Below, piece by piece: positions 38,001 through 49,520 of a stretch of 64,000 bases of DNA; within the stretch, counting starts at the first letter, position 1, and each line of letters starts with the position of its first letter. The notes under the pieces were generated by a model. That model was not told where the DNA came from, made no database searches, and saw only the letters and a list, made by a program, of their open reading frames with translations. The DNA is from Patagioenas fasciata (lineage: Eukaryota; Chordata; Aves; Columbiformes; Columbidae). The stretch spans positions 3,035,445-3,099,444 of the forward strand of contig NC_092541.1 of the NCBI RefSeq assembly GCF_037038585.1, in the 5' to 3' direction. Both the position numbers and the translations under genes were made by a program.

Positions 38001-39250
38001 CCTACACTTCGCTGTCGTGGTCGGTAGGACATGAAATGATGGGTGTATAACATAGTTAAGATTTACATGTTTTCAAAGATTCGGTATTTGCAAGGAATGG
38101 AGAAGGTAGATTTGGAGCCTGAAGGCAGTGGGGGATCCCTGATGTTGGGTGGATACGTGTCACAGCGATAACAAGATAAAGTTGTCCAGGACCAAGTGGC
38201 AAACTGAGCCCAGGGCTCCAATCCTATGCAGAGGGTATGAGAATCATTCTTACCGCTCTCACCTCCTGCTTCCCCTGCAAAGTGTCTTTATTGGCCTCTG
38301 CTCCCGTAAGCCAGGAGGAGCTGATTAGCAGATTACAGACCAGTCCCGACCTATCCCCATTTCCCCTTCTGTTCCTGGCCTTTGCATCCTGCCCCTGCTC
38401 CCAGATGTGGAGGATGAGACCCCGCTGGAGGGAGCTGCCCTCAAATCCTGCCCTGGCTGCACGGCTCGGCTCATCCGCATGAACCGGGACAATGAGAGAT
38501 AGGAGATCATGAAACGGTGGCTTGAGAGTTATTACCAATTTGGTTCTGTTTGGATCGTGGGCATTCAGAGACATTTTGGGAGGAAGCAGAAAGTATATGG
38601 CCAACTTTTAAATAATATTTTGGGTGCTCCACTTGAATGGCGGGTGCTTAGCCAGAAGAAACGACTCGAGTTTAACACACACCAGAACAAATATTGTGCC
38701 TCCAACTCAAAAAGGCAGAGCTGAAAGGGACAATCAAAGCGAGATGCTTTGAAAAGTCAGAAACAAGTGTAACATGGAAGCAAAGTCAAACTAATGAAAG
38801 TCAAAATGAATTTATGAGGCACCTTAATGAAACACGTGGACATGCAGAAGATGAATCCATGGTGTTTAAGCTTTTAAGTCTGCAGATAGTATGGAACTCA
38901 CATGATTGGAAAGGTAATAAATTTTGTAGCAAATGGACAAGATCATATTTGCACAGAGAAAACCTTTGCCCAAAGCAAGCATGTGTGGTTGGTGACAGAT
39001 TCAATTAGGCGATGTAATGCCAGTTACACAACTGTCTTGTTCAAAGACATGTACTATGTTCTGTCAAAGGTTGCACCCTTCGCTGGTAACATTTATGGAT
39101 TAAAGCCGAGCAGCTTTGCTCTGCCCGACAGATGGGTCTTGTTCCTTTGATGAGAGAGATCACAGAGAAAATGATAAACAAATCATGTCCGACTCTGTAC
39201 TCATGGTGACAGAACATAGATAATAAATGTTACTTTTTACTTAATTACCC
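32001..39250. other. Spacer, middle part, no feature recognised
   Basis: Moderate GC, few CpG, few homeodomain-type clusters except an AT-rich block at 34.4-34.7 and 35.0-35.4 kb that resembles the conserved-looking stretches nearer the genes. No exon, tRNA or transposon end is recognised. Open frames up to about 190 codons lack domains and overlap one another on both strands. Confidence 0.5.
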
Positions 39251-39514
39251 AGAAAGTGCTCAGACAATATGCAGTCTCAACCCGGGACATGGAAGCGCTG
39301 AGCGATGATCAGACGCTGCCACGTTTATGAGTCCTGCAGCAACAACCCTGCCCAGATGTGGGGCTGGAACCCACCACTCGGCCGGGCAGGAACCGGCCCC
39401 CGGGACCCCCGAACGCGCATCGTGCACCCCCCGTCCCCCCGGTCCGGCAGCACCGCGGAGAGCTCCGCACCCCCCGGCGGAGGGGGCTGCAGGAAACCCC
39501 GCGGCCGATGTACA

Positions 39515-39557
39515 GACACACCTATAGACACACCTATAGACACACCTATAGACACAT
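39515..39557. repeat. 12-bp tandem repeat (GACACACCTATA)
   Basis: Three perfect 12-bp units and a partial fourth (GACACATCC). Lies at the edge of a small CpG-rich patch (about 39340-39510). Confidence 0.95.
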
Positions 39558-41029
39558 CCAGGTATGGGAGCAGCATTCCGGCTGGGCACTGCGACCCGCA
39601 GCTTTCAGAGCTGACGGCAAAGCTCTCCCTGGCCCACCAAGCGGGGGGATTCTCCCTTTCCATCAGGTTGGGAGTTACTTCTTTCCCAAATGAATCCTCT
39701 GAAAGGATCTGGGCTCCCTCTGTGACACGCAGCCAGCGCTACTGCTGGGTATGACCAGCAAGGGCTGTACTGGTGGTGAGTCCTCCCCAGTCCACAACTG
39801 GGAAAGGTCCTCCCTGCTCCGCACGGTCACGCTCTCCTGGAGCTCAGAAAGCTCAGTTCTTTGGGCTGGCGCTTTGCTTTTCTTCCCTGCATCTCTCTGT
39901 TTGTAGTTGTGCGTGCAGTCGCTATGCAACGGGGCAAAAATACCACCACCTGAAATTACAGGAGCGAAGTAACACCGTCAACTTGAATTACAAATTAAAA
40001 TAGAACAAATAATAGTAATAAAAATACTCACTTAAAGCGGTATTGAACACAGAGGGACAGAAAGAATAACTTCTTCCCGCGGAGGTGGGGGGGGAATCTA
40101 GAAGCTAAGTGCTAAAATAGAGGTATCAGGGTGCTGTGATGGATCTGTGCTTTCTCCAGACTGATTTGTGCTTTCTCAGGTGCGTCTGAGAATATTTCGG
40201 ATGAGGGAACAGCTGCCTTTTCACTCACCTGAAAGTGATTTTCTCTTTGCTTTTCCTTTGGAAACTTGGGGCTGCAGGATCCTTCTTATCCTCGGTGGTA
40301 ACTTTCTATTGTTATTTAACTGTGCGTACCCGATTCGCTTTCCCCTTCTTCAGCCAGGCAGGGAGCAAAGGAGAGTCCCCCACACACAGAGAACCCGGTG
40401 CGGGTAATTTAACTGACCCTGTGGGAAGTGCAACTGCAAATAGAGACAAATAACAATTCGTTAGTCCAGAAATTCGGTGTCTAGATCTAGAGAGAGTTTT
40501 ATTGTTGATGCTGGAACAATAATAGTGGCTGGGGGTGTGAATTAGTGCAACATTTTTTAGAGCGCAAATGGCTAATATGAACACGAATATTTTTACAGAA
40601 ATACACTAAAGGTTGGAATTCGTATTTTGTGAAAGCCTTACCCCGGTGGGAATGATTTTTAAAATGCCTCCTTATTATTTGCTATGTGTGCACATTAAAA
40701 AAATACCGAAAGAAAACGAAAATAACAAAGAGTGAGAGGTTTTCCTAGAGCTGCAGCCGCGACAGGACGCGGGACATGGGTCTTGGCGAGCGCAGGGGCA
40801 GATGGGGCTTTGTGTTGCAGGGGTTTGATATTTGGGTTGTATATTGTAGAGCTGCTGTTGTCCAAAATAATTTAAAATCGGCTTAATTTGCGAGTTTGCA
40901 GTGTTACAAAAAATTAGGGTGAGTTTTGCGGGGTTGTTTTTTCTTTCCCCTCTGTGTTGATGACTTTCTTTTCTACGTAAATCAAATTAAATCGGGTAAT
41001 TTTTGCGCTTCTAAACGTCCACAACAGCA

Positions 41030-41900
41030 GCTCCCCGCGTTGTTTCGGCGGTGGGAGAGGGTTCGGTCGCACAGTCCCGTCTGCTGGGTGAACCCCCGGG
41101 CCCTCCAGACCCACCTCGAACCACTCGTCCCCGCTCTCCGGGTCCGGACCCCGGCAGCTGCACTCACAGCCCGTTTTTAGCCGTTTCTGGCCGGGTGAGC
41201 CCTTCGGCCGCTTCCCTGAAGTTTGTTCTTTATTTTGGGTTTTTTTCTTTCTCCCCAGGTTATTTTACCGGCAAACGGTGGGTGCGGAGCCGGGACGGGC
41301 ACCCCCTGCCCGTCGGTGCGGGGATGTGGCTTTGCTGTCGGCTCCTCTGGGCCGGGGGTGCGACCCGGGATTTACCGGTATTTGTCGGGATTAACCGGGA
41401 CATCAATCCCGGTCGGGAGTCCTCGGGGGGGACCGAGGCTCCCAGGCGACCCGTGCTGTGCTCACGGCTTTCGGGGGCAAGGGGGGGCATTATTTCATTC
41501 ATTAACAGATCATCCCCAGTCCCTTTCCTTCGCCTTTCACGGAAATGGTCTCCCCGATTTGTCCTTTCCGTGTTTTCCCTGCGCGGCCGCGGAGCCGCTA
41601 GGGCGAGAACCGGGGAGTTGGATTCGACCCGTAGGAAACCGAAGCACCGGGATTTACTGTAAAACGTCGCGGCCGCCTTTCCCGGAGGCGACAAAGTCTG
41701 AGAATGTCACTTAGCCGGAGTTTGTCGCCCAAAAAACGTGCTCTCGTTCGGGCGGTAATAAATTTCCCCTCCGGCACGGAGCAAATTGAACCGCAGCGGG
41801 GGGCAGGGGGGGGGTCGCTGCTGCAGCCCCTTAATTTCTGCAGCTTTATCTGCAGCTTTAGCCCCCCCGACGGTTCCCCCCGCTCATAATGTTGCCCCAG
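41030..41900. promoter_or_regulatory. CpG island with CGGGATT-type inverted motifs
   Basis: A GC-rich, CpG-dense block of about 0.9 kb in the middle of the spacer. Between 41367 and 41420 the words CGGGATTTACCGG, CGGGATTAACCGGG and CAATCCCGG recur in direct and inverted form. It also contains short CTGCAG-TTTA direct repeats near 41840. No coding exon is supported. Confidence 0.45.
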
Positions 41901-44900
41901 TACTCTGAACGCCCAGTTTTGTCGGTCCCTGCACACACGGGTTGTGTGATGAGGAAGGGATCCTGATTTATATCCAAGGCGTTATTAGATTGAATTATGC
42001 TTCCTGAGAGGCAAAAAAGGGCCAAACACACCCAGGTTCTCCCGGATGGGAGGGGGCACAGGCCTTTGGGGTGGACTTGGGGGGCACTCGGCCCCGCGTG
42101 TCATCCTGGGGTCCATCATGCAGAGGAACCTGAGGCCCTTCTGCTCTCAGGTGCGTTTCCAGTTCTATCCATACACATCACGTTGCTTCATGCATTTGTG
42201 CAACCCCAGGTTTAGTGGAATGTGCCTGAATGATGGTTGAGCACAGATGTAGGAAAAGGTTGCCAAAAGCATTCCAAGAAAGGACATGGAACTGGCAATA
42301 AATGAGGCTGCATCAGCAGGAGTGGAGGCTACGAGCTCTGGAATCTTGTGCCAGATTTCACATCCTCTGTGGACTGATGGCGATGGGGAACTCGGGGGAG
42401 GGACAGGAAACTGGGTGGCTGGTGTCTCACCAGCAGCAGCTCATGAATATGCTCAGCAACAACATCGAGTAGGTGGGAAATCAGAAGTAAAGAAATGAGG
42501 TTGGTTCAACGGTTTGTGTTGAAAACTGCTCTCTCCATTGATTTGCAGTGACAAGGATTTGTCCCAGGGCATGGAAAACACCGCAGAGACGGACTGGGAG
42601 AACATCAGTTCCCAGGTGCCAGTGGTCCACAGCGCAGCAAAATTCAGACTGAGAGGGTAAAGCAAAATAAGCATAAGCACAGGTAAAGTGCTCTGATGCT
42701 TTACCACAAGCTCTCCAGACTCAGGGATTGACAGGGCACAGAGAAGGGTTGGTTATGCCTGACTCTCCCTTTCCTCTCTGAACTGGGACTGTGCACGCTG
42801 TAGGAATGAGCTTTGTCCTTTTTTTCCTTTGCACTGAGCTGAGTCATTGTGGAGGAGAAGCCCATTTGTTAACGAGAACAAAGTGCCAAGGTTGAGAGCA
42901 GAGTCTCTCTGGTTGTGACCTGTTGGGCTCAAGTGTGGCAGCAGGACAAGTGTCCGGTCACTCCTGCTTCCCCCGGCAGAGCCACGGGCTGTGCGGGGTG
43001 CACATCACACCCCCCGCATCGCCTGCCCAGACCGCACACAGACCCAGAACGTGCCATAAATCCTAAGGTGTGTGATTTTTCTGCAAACATTTATTTAGAT
43101 GCCGGTCCCTTGGTCTGCTCAGGAGACTCTGTACCCTGGGGCTGGGCAAACACGCTGCTGTGAAGGGCTGGAGATGAGAAAATTGTTTCTTTTGGTTGTG
43201 GGAAAATGCACTGAAGCTATTTCAGTGTTAAATACCGCTGCCAAACTTCTTGGAGGGAGAAATAGGAAGAAAATTATTGTTTAGGGCCATCTACATAAGG
43301 ATCAGTTCTTTTCAGTAAAATAATCTGGGATAGGCAGATATATTTTAAAAGAAGGAAAATCTCATTATTCAAAAGTATGTTCAAGAAATACAGAGATATT
43401 AAGCACTATTTGATAATCTTGGGGGAGATCAATGGCTGTTGCATAAAGGGTGAGTCTTCAAATGACAGGAAACTCACCCCAACCTGCCATGTAATTCAGC
43501 AGAGGAATTTTAACAAGAAGCACCTGCCCGTCTCTTCTAGCTCAGCACTGGCCTTTATGGCTTTACACACACTGTTAAATTTAATCAAGCACATCAGTTT
43601 ACATATTGTTTCTAATGATTAAACTCTCTATGGCTGGTTTTTTTACATATAGGTGAAGTTATCAAGGTGTATTACATTTTTTTTTAATATACCAACCAGC
43701 TGAAACATGCGGGCTGCTGGCACACTGTGCATTGAGTCAGGAGCTTGTATATTCCCAGCATCCAAGAGTTCATGCAGACTCTTGAGGAATGTCATAAGCC
43801 AGAAATGATGAGATGGTAAAGGCATTTGACTTAACAACTGATCCATGCTTTGTGCCTGTGTGACACCGGTAGAAGCATTAGCCCAGCAAATGGTCCCCAG
43901 AGGTGGCCCAGATCAACCTCTCGTGCTGCCACAGAACCGGGATTGCAACGTGTTTGCCAGGATGCATTTCAAATGTAGCAGTGAGGAAAGATTTTGCACT
44001 AACAAACATTCTCCAGGGTTATAAAATGAGCATCCAAAAATGGGAGGAGGTTAGTGCTGGAGGGAGGAGGGGAAGGAAGAAGGGTCACAGCTTGGAAATC
44101 CCCGGCATGAGGAGGGGGTGATGGAGCACACGACGCATCCAACAGCGCTGGACTCGCTGCTGGTGCCTCTGCAGAGCTGGGTCCAGCACGGCCCAAATGC
44201 ATCCAACTCATCGACCTCCATGGAGCTGATCCCTCCCTACTTCCCTTTGCTCTGTATCTCTGGATGTCCAAAAACCAGGAGCAAATTCCTCTCCTTCCTT
44301 CAAGGCAAAATTTCTTGCTGGATAAATAGAAGAAGTGGCAAAGCTGGGAATTCGCAACTCTTTCTCAACTGTCTGGCTCAGTCTCATATTCACAGGCCCA
44401 TGGGGACCACTTCTGGGTGCACATCTGAAAGAACACAAGAGCACATGCTACTTGAGCTATTGAAGGTCACAAACATCTTACCCATCTGAAAGACATTGTC
44501 GTAACAGGCCACTGTTTGCACAGGACAGATGGAGAAAAGAGAGGGAGGAGAAAGAATCCCAGTTGCTGTGGGAGGAAAAGCAACAGTTCCACCCCCAGTG
44601 GATCTGCAGTACCAGGTTGGTGTTTCAGTGGTGTCAACTGAGGAATATTGTGGAGGGACAAATAAGAGAAGCCACAATAAGATGACATAAAATAATGGCT
44701 CATGCTGTAGAAAGGTTCAGCTTCATTCCTCGCAAACATGCATGGAACGATGGTCCCAGTCTCCTCCTTCAGTGCAAACACAGACGTGTCTCTACTTCCA
44801 CCCCTCCCAGTTCCATCCCGCTCCATTTCAGTACGTTTTGGTGCATTTTGATGAAAAGCAGACAGGGAACCCACCTGCTTTGTTTCCATTTTCTGTGACT

Positions 44901-45700
44901 TAGCATTGCCGTAAGCTCCATGTCTGCTCCCTTTGGACTTGGTCTGTACCTGACATTTCCACATCTCCTTCCCTTTCACACTTGACATTCTTGCCAGGAT
45001 CTGGTTTCTGGTTTGCAGACCAAGGCTCGGCCCCTGATGGTTTCATGGATCTGCAGGGGTGTGTTGGGCTTGGAGGTGAATTTGAGTGAATCAGATCCCT
45101 TTGAGATTCTGACAAATGGCTCCTGGAAGGTGACCCAGGTGTGACCTGTATTTCTTCTGGCCACCACGCTCACCAAGTGTACTGTCCTTCAGTGCCCAAA
45201 TTCCCCTCACCAGCCCCATTCCTGTGCAGTGTTGAGGAATTAATGGCATCAAAAACCAACAGATCCCTTAATTCGATTGCTTTTGTTGCTTTATGCAACT
45301 GAAGATAATCACCACCCGGATTTTCTTTCCCTTCTCTGTGCAAAAACCCCCGTAGTCTCCTAATAACTGACATAGTGATTTCCATGTATTTTTCTTAATT
45401 AAGTAATACCCTTCCTGTGGCTGTACAGGGAGGCTTTATTATTTGCTAAAATAAATATATATATACACATACACGTATACATACACATATACTTATACAG
45501 CAAGTGACTGTATCAGCAGGGGAAAAAAAAAGACAAAAAGAAATAAAAAAGAAAAATGTATTTCAGTCTTTGGTGTTCAGGAAAATAATAATAATAATAA
45601 AAAAATAAAAGCCTACGGGTACTGTAAAAAATGTATTGGGCTGCAAATTATTGAAGGGGACAGGAGACACTTGCATGGCAAGTCCAGGTGCAACCAGGGC
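41901..45700. other. Spacer, right-middle part, no feature recognised
   Basis: About 3.8 kb of ordinary-looking intergenic DNA with moderate GC and low CpG. A TATATA/CACATA dinucleotide stretch lies at about 45450-45500 and an (AAT)n tract at 45584-45600. No gene, RNA or transposon recognised. Confidence 0.5.
45584..45600. repeat. (AAT)n microsatellite
   Basis: About five AAT units inside an A-rich region (45520-45610). Confidence 0.8.
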
Positions 45701-48100
45701 TTTTCTCTTTCTGGGTAAAATTGTGTTTTGAAGTGATTTCCCCTCCTCCCGTAGCCCGTTCTCGGGTCCGCAGCCGCTCCGGTGCAGACTCAACCGGAGC
45801 AAACGTTCGAGGGACCCAACAGATCCGGGTTTCCCCCCCGATTCTCCGCCGGGCTCTGGTTTCTCCTCCTGCCCGGCCGAGAGCAGAAGGAATCGCCTCT
45901 TTCTTGCACTTTCTTGCGCGCAAATTGATGCCGAAGGGGGTGATGGAGGCTGAGGGATGCGATGAAATGCAAACGGGCAGTGTAGGGTTTCTAATTGCCC
46001 TTAAATAAAAGAAAAATAGTAATAATAAAAGTATTTAGCTCTCAGAATAAAGAAAATACGGCCCTTGAAAGGAGAAGAAAAGAGCCCCTTTTTCTCCGTC
46101 TTTTGGTTGCACAGGGAAATCGCACATGGATCTATAATGCGGATATTTCACAGTTTACAGTGGGCATTAACATTCAGCACACGGTTCTCTGCAGTAGGAA
46201 TGAAATGGTTTTGAGTGCGAACGAAGAAAAACCCATTAGAAAACCATGACTGTATTAAATTTCAGCTCGGAAAATTGAAATATTTCTCACTTGGACGCTT
46301 AATTCTGCAGATCAGAGCGAAAACCCCAATGAACAGAGCGTTTTAGTTGCTGTGGGGGGAATATTTCATCCCAGTGGCACTTCCAGAACGGCGGGAGACT
46401 CATCGTTGGCGACTCCGCTTGCAAACAATAAACCTGCTTAATCTTTTTTACACTTTTAAAATCTTTCTAAAAAACAATTAAGTCATCTAGCAGAGAAAGA
46501 TAACATCGATTCTGGTGGAAAATTAATTAAATTTGCCTTTTACAGAGTGCGAAACTAAAATATATCGAAAAGTCGTTGCCCTGGCAGTGCTTTAGAGTAA
46601 CGAATTTCATTTTAAATTTATTGGATGTAACTACAATGACGAGTTTTCCTGGTTTGTTTGCGGGTCTAAAATCGCACAGGGATGCGCGGCAGCGCACGCA
46701 CTAAGAGATCACATTAGCATTTGCGAAAATAATAATAATATTATTAATAATTTTTAAAATAAATAGAGGGAGTGAGGTAGAGCTCTGTTTTATTTTTTTT
46801 CATTGTATTTTGGGACTCAGATTAGAAAACAAATGGAGTGAGGACGTAGAACAATGTACCTTTGATTCAGCTGAAGGAGAAGCGGGGCAAGACAGAGCAG
46901 TCTGAGGTCCCTGTTAATGACATCCCGTCAAGATGCTTGTAAGACCCAAGAATGTTTACAACGTGGGCTCAAGTTCAATGACAAAATCCTTTGAAGGGGG
47001 AAGGGGAAGGAAAAAAAAACCCCAGCCCAGACACTTTGTGCGGTGGGCATGAACTTGAACAAAAGAAAGGAGTCAAAGGCTGGGGAGAAGGCGGGGGGGC
47101 GAAGGAGAGGTGTCCCCACTGCGCCTCTCATGCCTTTCTCATGCTCGGAGGTGGATCTCGGGTACAATTTTCTTATCAAACTTGTATCAGAGCCCCCTCA
47201 TCCCCCGGGACATCCCAGGTCTCCTCTGCCCCGCGTTTTGCGCTGCGCTGCCCCAGGTTTCAGCCTGTTCTGTCCCACGTTTTGTGCTGCTCTGCCCCAA
47301 GTTTTCGGAGTTTCAAGTTCAACGGCAAAGGGAGGGGGCGGGAGCCTTCACCTGGGCCGCCCCCCCGGCAGCGGCTCCTTCCCGGCGGTTTACGAGGATG
47401 TCGGGTCTCTCTGGCCCTTTGCTGGGGCCGCCGTGTCAAGGTTTTACAGCTCTGCCCGGGACTCTCCTCCTCCCCTTCCCAGCTGCTTTTTCCGCCTCGG
47501 ATTCGGGATGGAGCTGAGGGAATGGGGGCGGGGAGGGGGGGGTCACGTCTCCCAGTTTCAACCCAGTTCCCTACTGGGTCGGGGGATCTTAACTGGGGCT
47601 GGAGATATCTGAGGGCTTCCAGTCGTTCCAGTGCCGGTTTGAGGACATCAGGGAAAGATCCCTATATGGGGGGGGGAACAAAAAATTATGGGAAAAGAAA
47701 CATCTTATTAAAGGGATTAACCGTTAACGCGCCATAGTTCTAAGGGAAACATCCCTGTCCAAACCCGTAAACAGACCAGGTTTATTTTGAAGTCACGCTC
47801 AAATATGAGCCATTTTCTAAAATTTATTTCGTTGGGTTATTTGCTTTTATTGTTGGCTCTCTGAGGCCTCCTCGGATACACCGAAATCAGGGCGAGAAGA
47901 TTCCTTATTGGTAACACAAGGGGAAAGAAAAGCGGGTGGTTTTTCATCCATCTGCCCGTTCAGTAAAACCAGGCAAACATCCCAAGCCTCTTTCTAGCGC
48001 TGGAGGCGCAATCGGGATTGTTTCCCCGGGCCAAAAGTTAAGGAAATAAACCCAAATCGGTTCAAAGACTGCTAACTAAGAGCAGGATCCGGATTGGGAA
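45701..48100. other. Spacer 3' of HOXB13
   Basis: Small CpG-rich patches at 45.75-45.90 and 47.22-47.54 kb enclose an AT-rich block at 46.0-46.8 kb with many ATTA/TTTAAA cores that looks like conserved noncoding DNA. The 22-bp tandem repeat at 47226-47313 makes a misleadingly long plus-strand open frame (46991-47737), which I do not accept as a gene. Confidence 0.5.
47226..47313. repeat. 22-bp degenerate tandem repeat, four units
   Basis: Units starting at 47226, 47248, 47270 and 47292 share the pattern CTGYCCCNNGTTT plus a diverged second half, at an exact 22-bp period. Confidence 0.7.
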
Positions 48101-48119
48101 GAGCAAAGCGTAACCGGTC

Positions 48120-48570
48120 CCTGCAGGGCAGCGCTTTCCGCAGCGCTCCAGCGCTATAGGCGAACACAGGCACCCATGGGCGGGTGTTACGGGCGGCCGG
48201 AGGAGCCCACGGCCCGCGCTGGGTGCGCACACGCGGCTCCGTGCGTCCGCGTTGCCCCTTTTCCTCCTTTTTTGGCTTTTTTCCGTGTGCCGGAGCAGCC
48301 ACCGGGAGGGGCGGGACCTCATGGGGGCGGGGTTTAGTGCGTCTGCCCCGCCCCGCCCCCGCTGACGTCACCTATCGGAACGCTCAGCCCAAGCGCCATT
48401 GGCTGTTCCCGTCCGGTGGGTTCTGACGCCATGTGTGACGTCACGGGAGGAGGACCGCCCGGCTAGGCGGGGAGAGACTGCGCCCCGGGGGGCGAAAATA
48501 TCGGGGGGAAACGGGGAAAAATGGGGGGAAACGGGGAGAAAATCCCGGGGAGAGTGCACCCTACTCCGCT
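48120..48570. promoter_or_regulatory. Orphan CpG-island promoter with two CREs, CCAAT and GC boxes
   Basis: Within about 150 bp there are GC boxes (GGGGCGGG at about 48309-48316, GGGGGCGGGG near 48323-48333, CCCCGCCCCGCCCCC near 48347-48361), a perfect CRE TGACGTCA at 48363-48370, an inverted CCAAT in CCATTGGCTG at about 48396-48405, and a second perfect CRE at 48436-48443. No TATA box is visible. This is the architecture of a strong, often bidirectional, promoter. It lies about 1.6 kb beyond the HOXB13 stop codon and about 0.5 kb beyond its likely poly(A) signal. In human, the PRAC1/PRAC2 pair starts from a bidirectional promoter in this position (from memory). No PRAC-like protein is found here, so the transcript it drives is unknown and may be noncoding. 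Confidence 0.6.
48503..48536 (+). other. Predicted G-quadruplex
   Basis: Four G tracts of 6, 4, 6 and 4 bases are separated by loops AAAC, AAAAAT and AAAC, formed by a tandemly repeated 20-bp unit. It lies 60 bp to the right of the second CRE of the orphan promoter. Confidence 0.7.
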
Positions 48571-48968
48571 TCACTCCCTGCCCGGAACCTGCTGGAAGCC
48601 AGAGCCCGCCCAAACCTAAAATAGTTGATAAATATGCTACTAAACAACCGCAGAATCACTATTTAAAATGGTCATAATTTAGGCCATGCTGCGGTCTACC
48701 ACTTCGAATTTATGCAAGAAAGAAAAGGCAGTAAAAAGGGCATATTTTTGTTTGTGGTGGTAACGGTGTTTTGGAGCTTAATCGCCCTTTCAGAGGCTTT
48801 TTGGGGTTTATAGGCAGGTTTAAACACGAGCCGACCCGCCGCTGCCTTCAAACACCGAAATATGAAACAAAGAAATTGTGTACGTGGAGTTTGCGCTCCC
48901 CTGAAGCTGTAAATAACCCGAAAAGAACAGAGAAAAACCCATGTTCGCGTATATTAAATTTCACCCTA

Positions 48969-48974
48969 TTTATT
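48969..48974 (-). terminator. HOXB13: Candidate HOXB13 polyadenylation signal (AATAAA)
   Basis: The first AATAAA on the minus strand after the HOXB13 stop, about 1.04 kb downstream. No nearer hexamer was found. Confidence 0.45.
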
Positions 48975-49082
48975 CTGTTGAAAAGGATGACGACGTTTCT
49001 TAATTTTAACCAAGGTCATTTAGTATTATGTGGGGATTACCTCAGCACATGCTATGAAACGTATCACTAGAATTAGTAGAAG

Positions 49083-49520
49083 GAAAATGTGTGTACAAAT
49101 ACACGTATATTGGCACAAACGAAAGCGTATATGGAATTATACGAATTGCATTTACCTGTATCAAAATATAGGCGTGAACCTACATATAAGTATGTGTATA
49201 AGGACGCATACAAACACGTGTATATACACCTTTTTCTGAGTATATATTTATATCCACACATCCAGTACTATATTGCATACGTTTGGGTAGCTGGTTATAT
49301 ATAAACACACAAACACAAATATCGGTTAGGTATAATAATGCGTATTGCTAGATATATGCATGTGCATACGTATAGGTATATTTTATATATAACCGCGCAA
49401 AACCGTAGTACGTGCCTTCAGAAATGCGTGCCTCGGTACATATGTGGCACACGCATATACTGTACAATTATGCAAACAATTCACGTGTGTTTCTATGTAA
49501 CACACCTGCACTATATATAT
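49083..49520. repeat. Alternating purine-pyrimidine (TATA/CGTA/CACA) low-complexity segment
   Basis: Some 440 bp built from words such as CACGTATA, GCGTATAT, ATACGAA, GCATACGT and TATATACAC. Unlike an ordinary (TA)n or (CA)n tract it keeps many CpG dinucleotides inside very AT-rich DNA, and holds two CACGTG E-boxes (49215-49220, 49482-49487). It lies inside the likely HOXB13 3'UTR. Confidence 0.6.

Noticed and set aside
32000-39250. Possible old CR1 LINE fragments, expected in a bird genome
   Set aside because: I could not find the typical CR1 3' end with its short ATTCTATG-type terminal repeats or any reverse-transcriptase motif, so no call is made.
46991-47737. 248-codon plus-strand open frame
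   Set aside because: It runs through a GC-rich patch and a 22-bp tandem repeat, other frames are open too, and the product has no domain or Hox-like exon structure.
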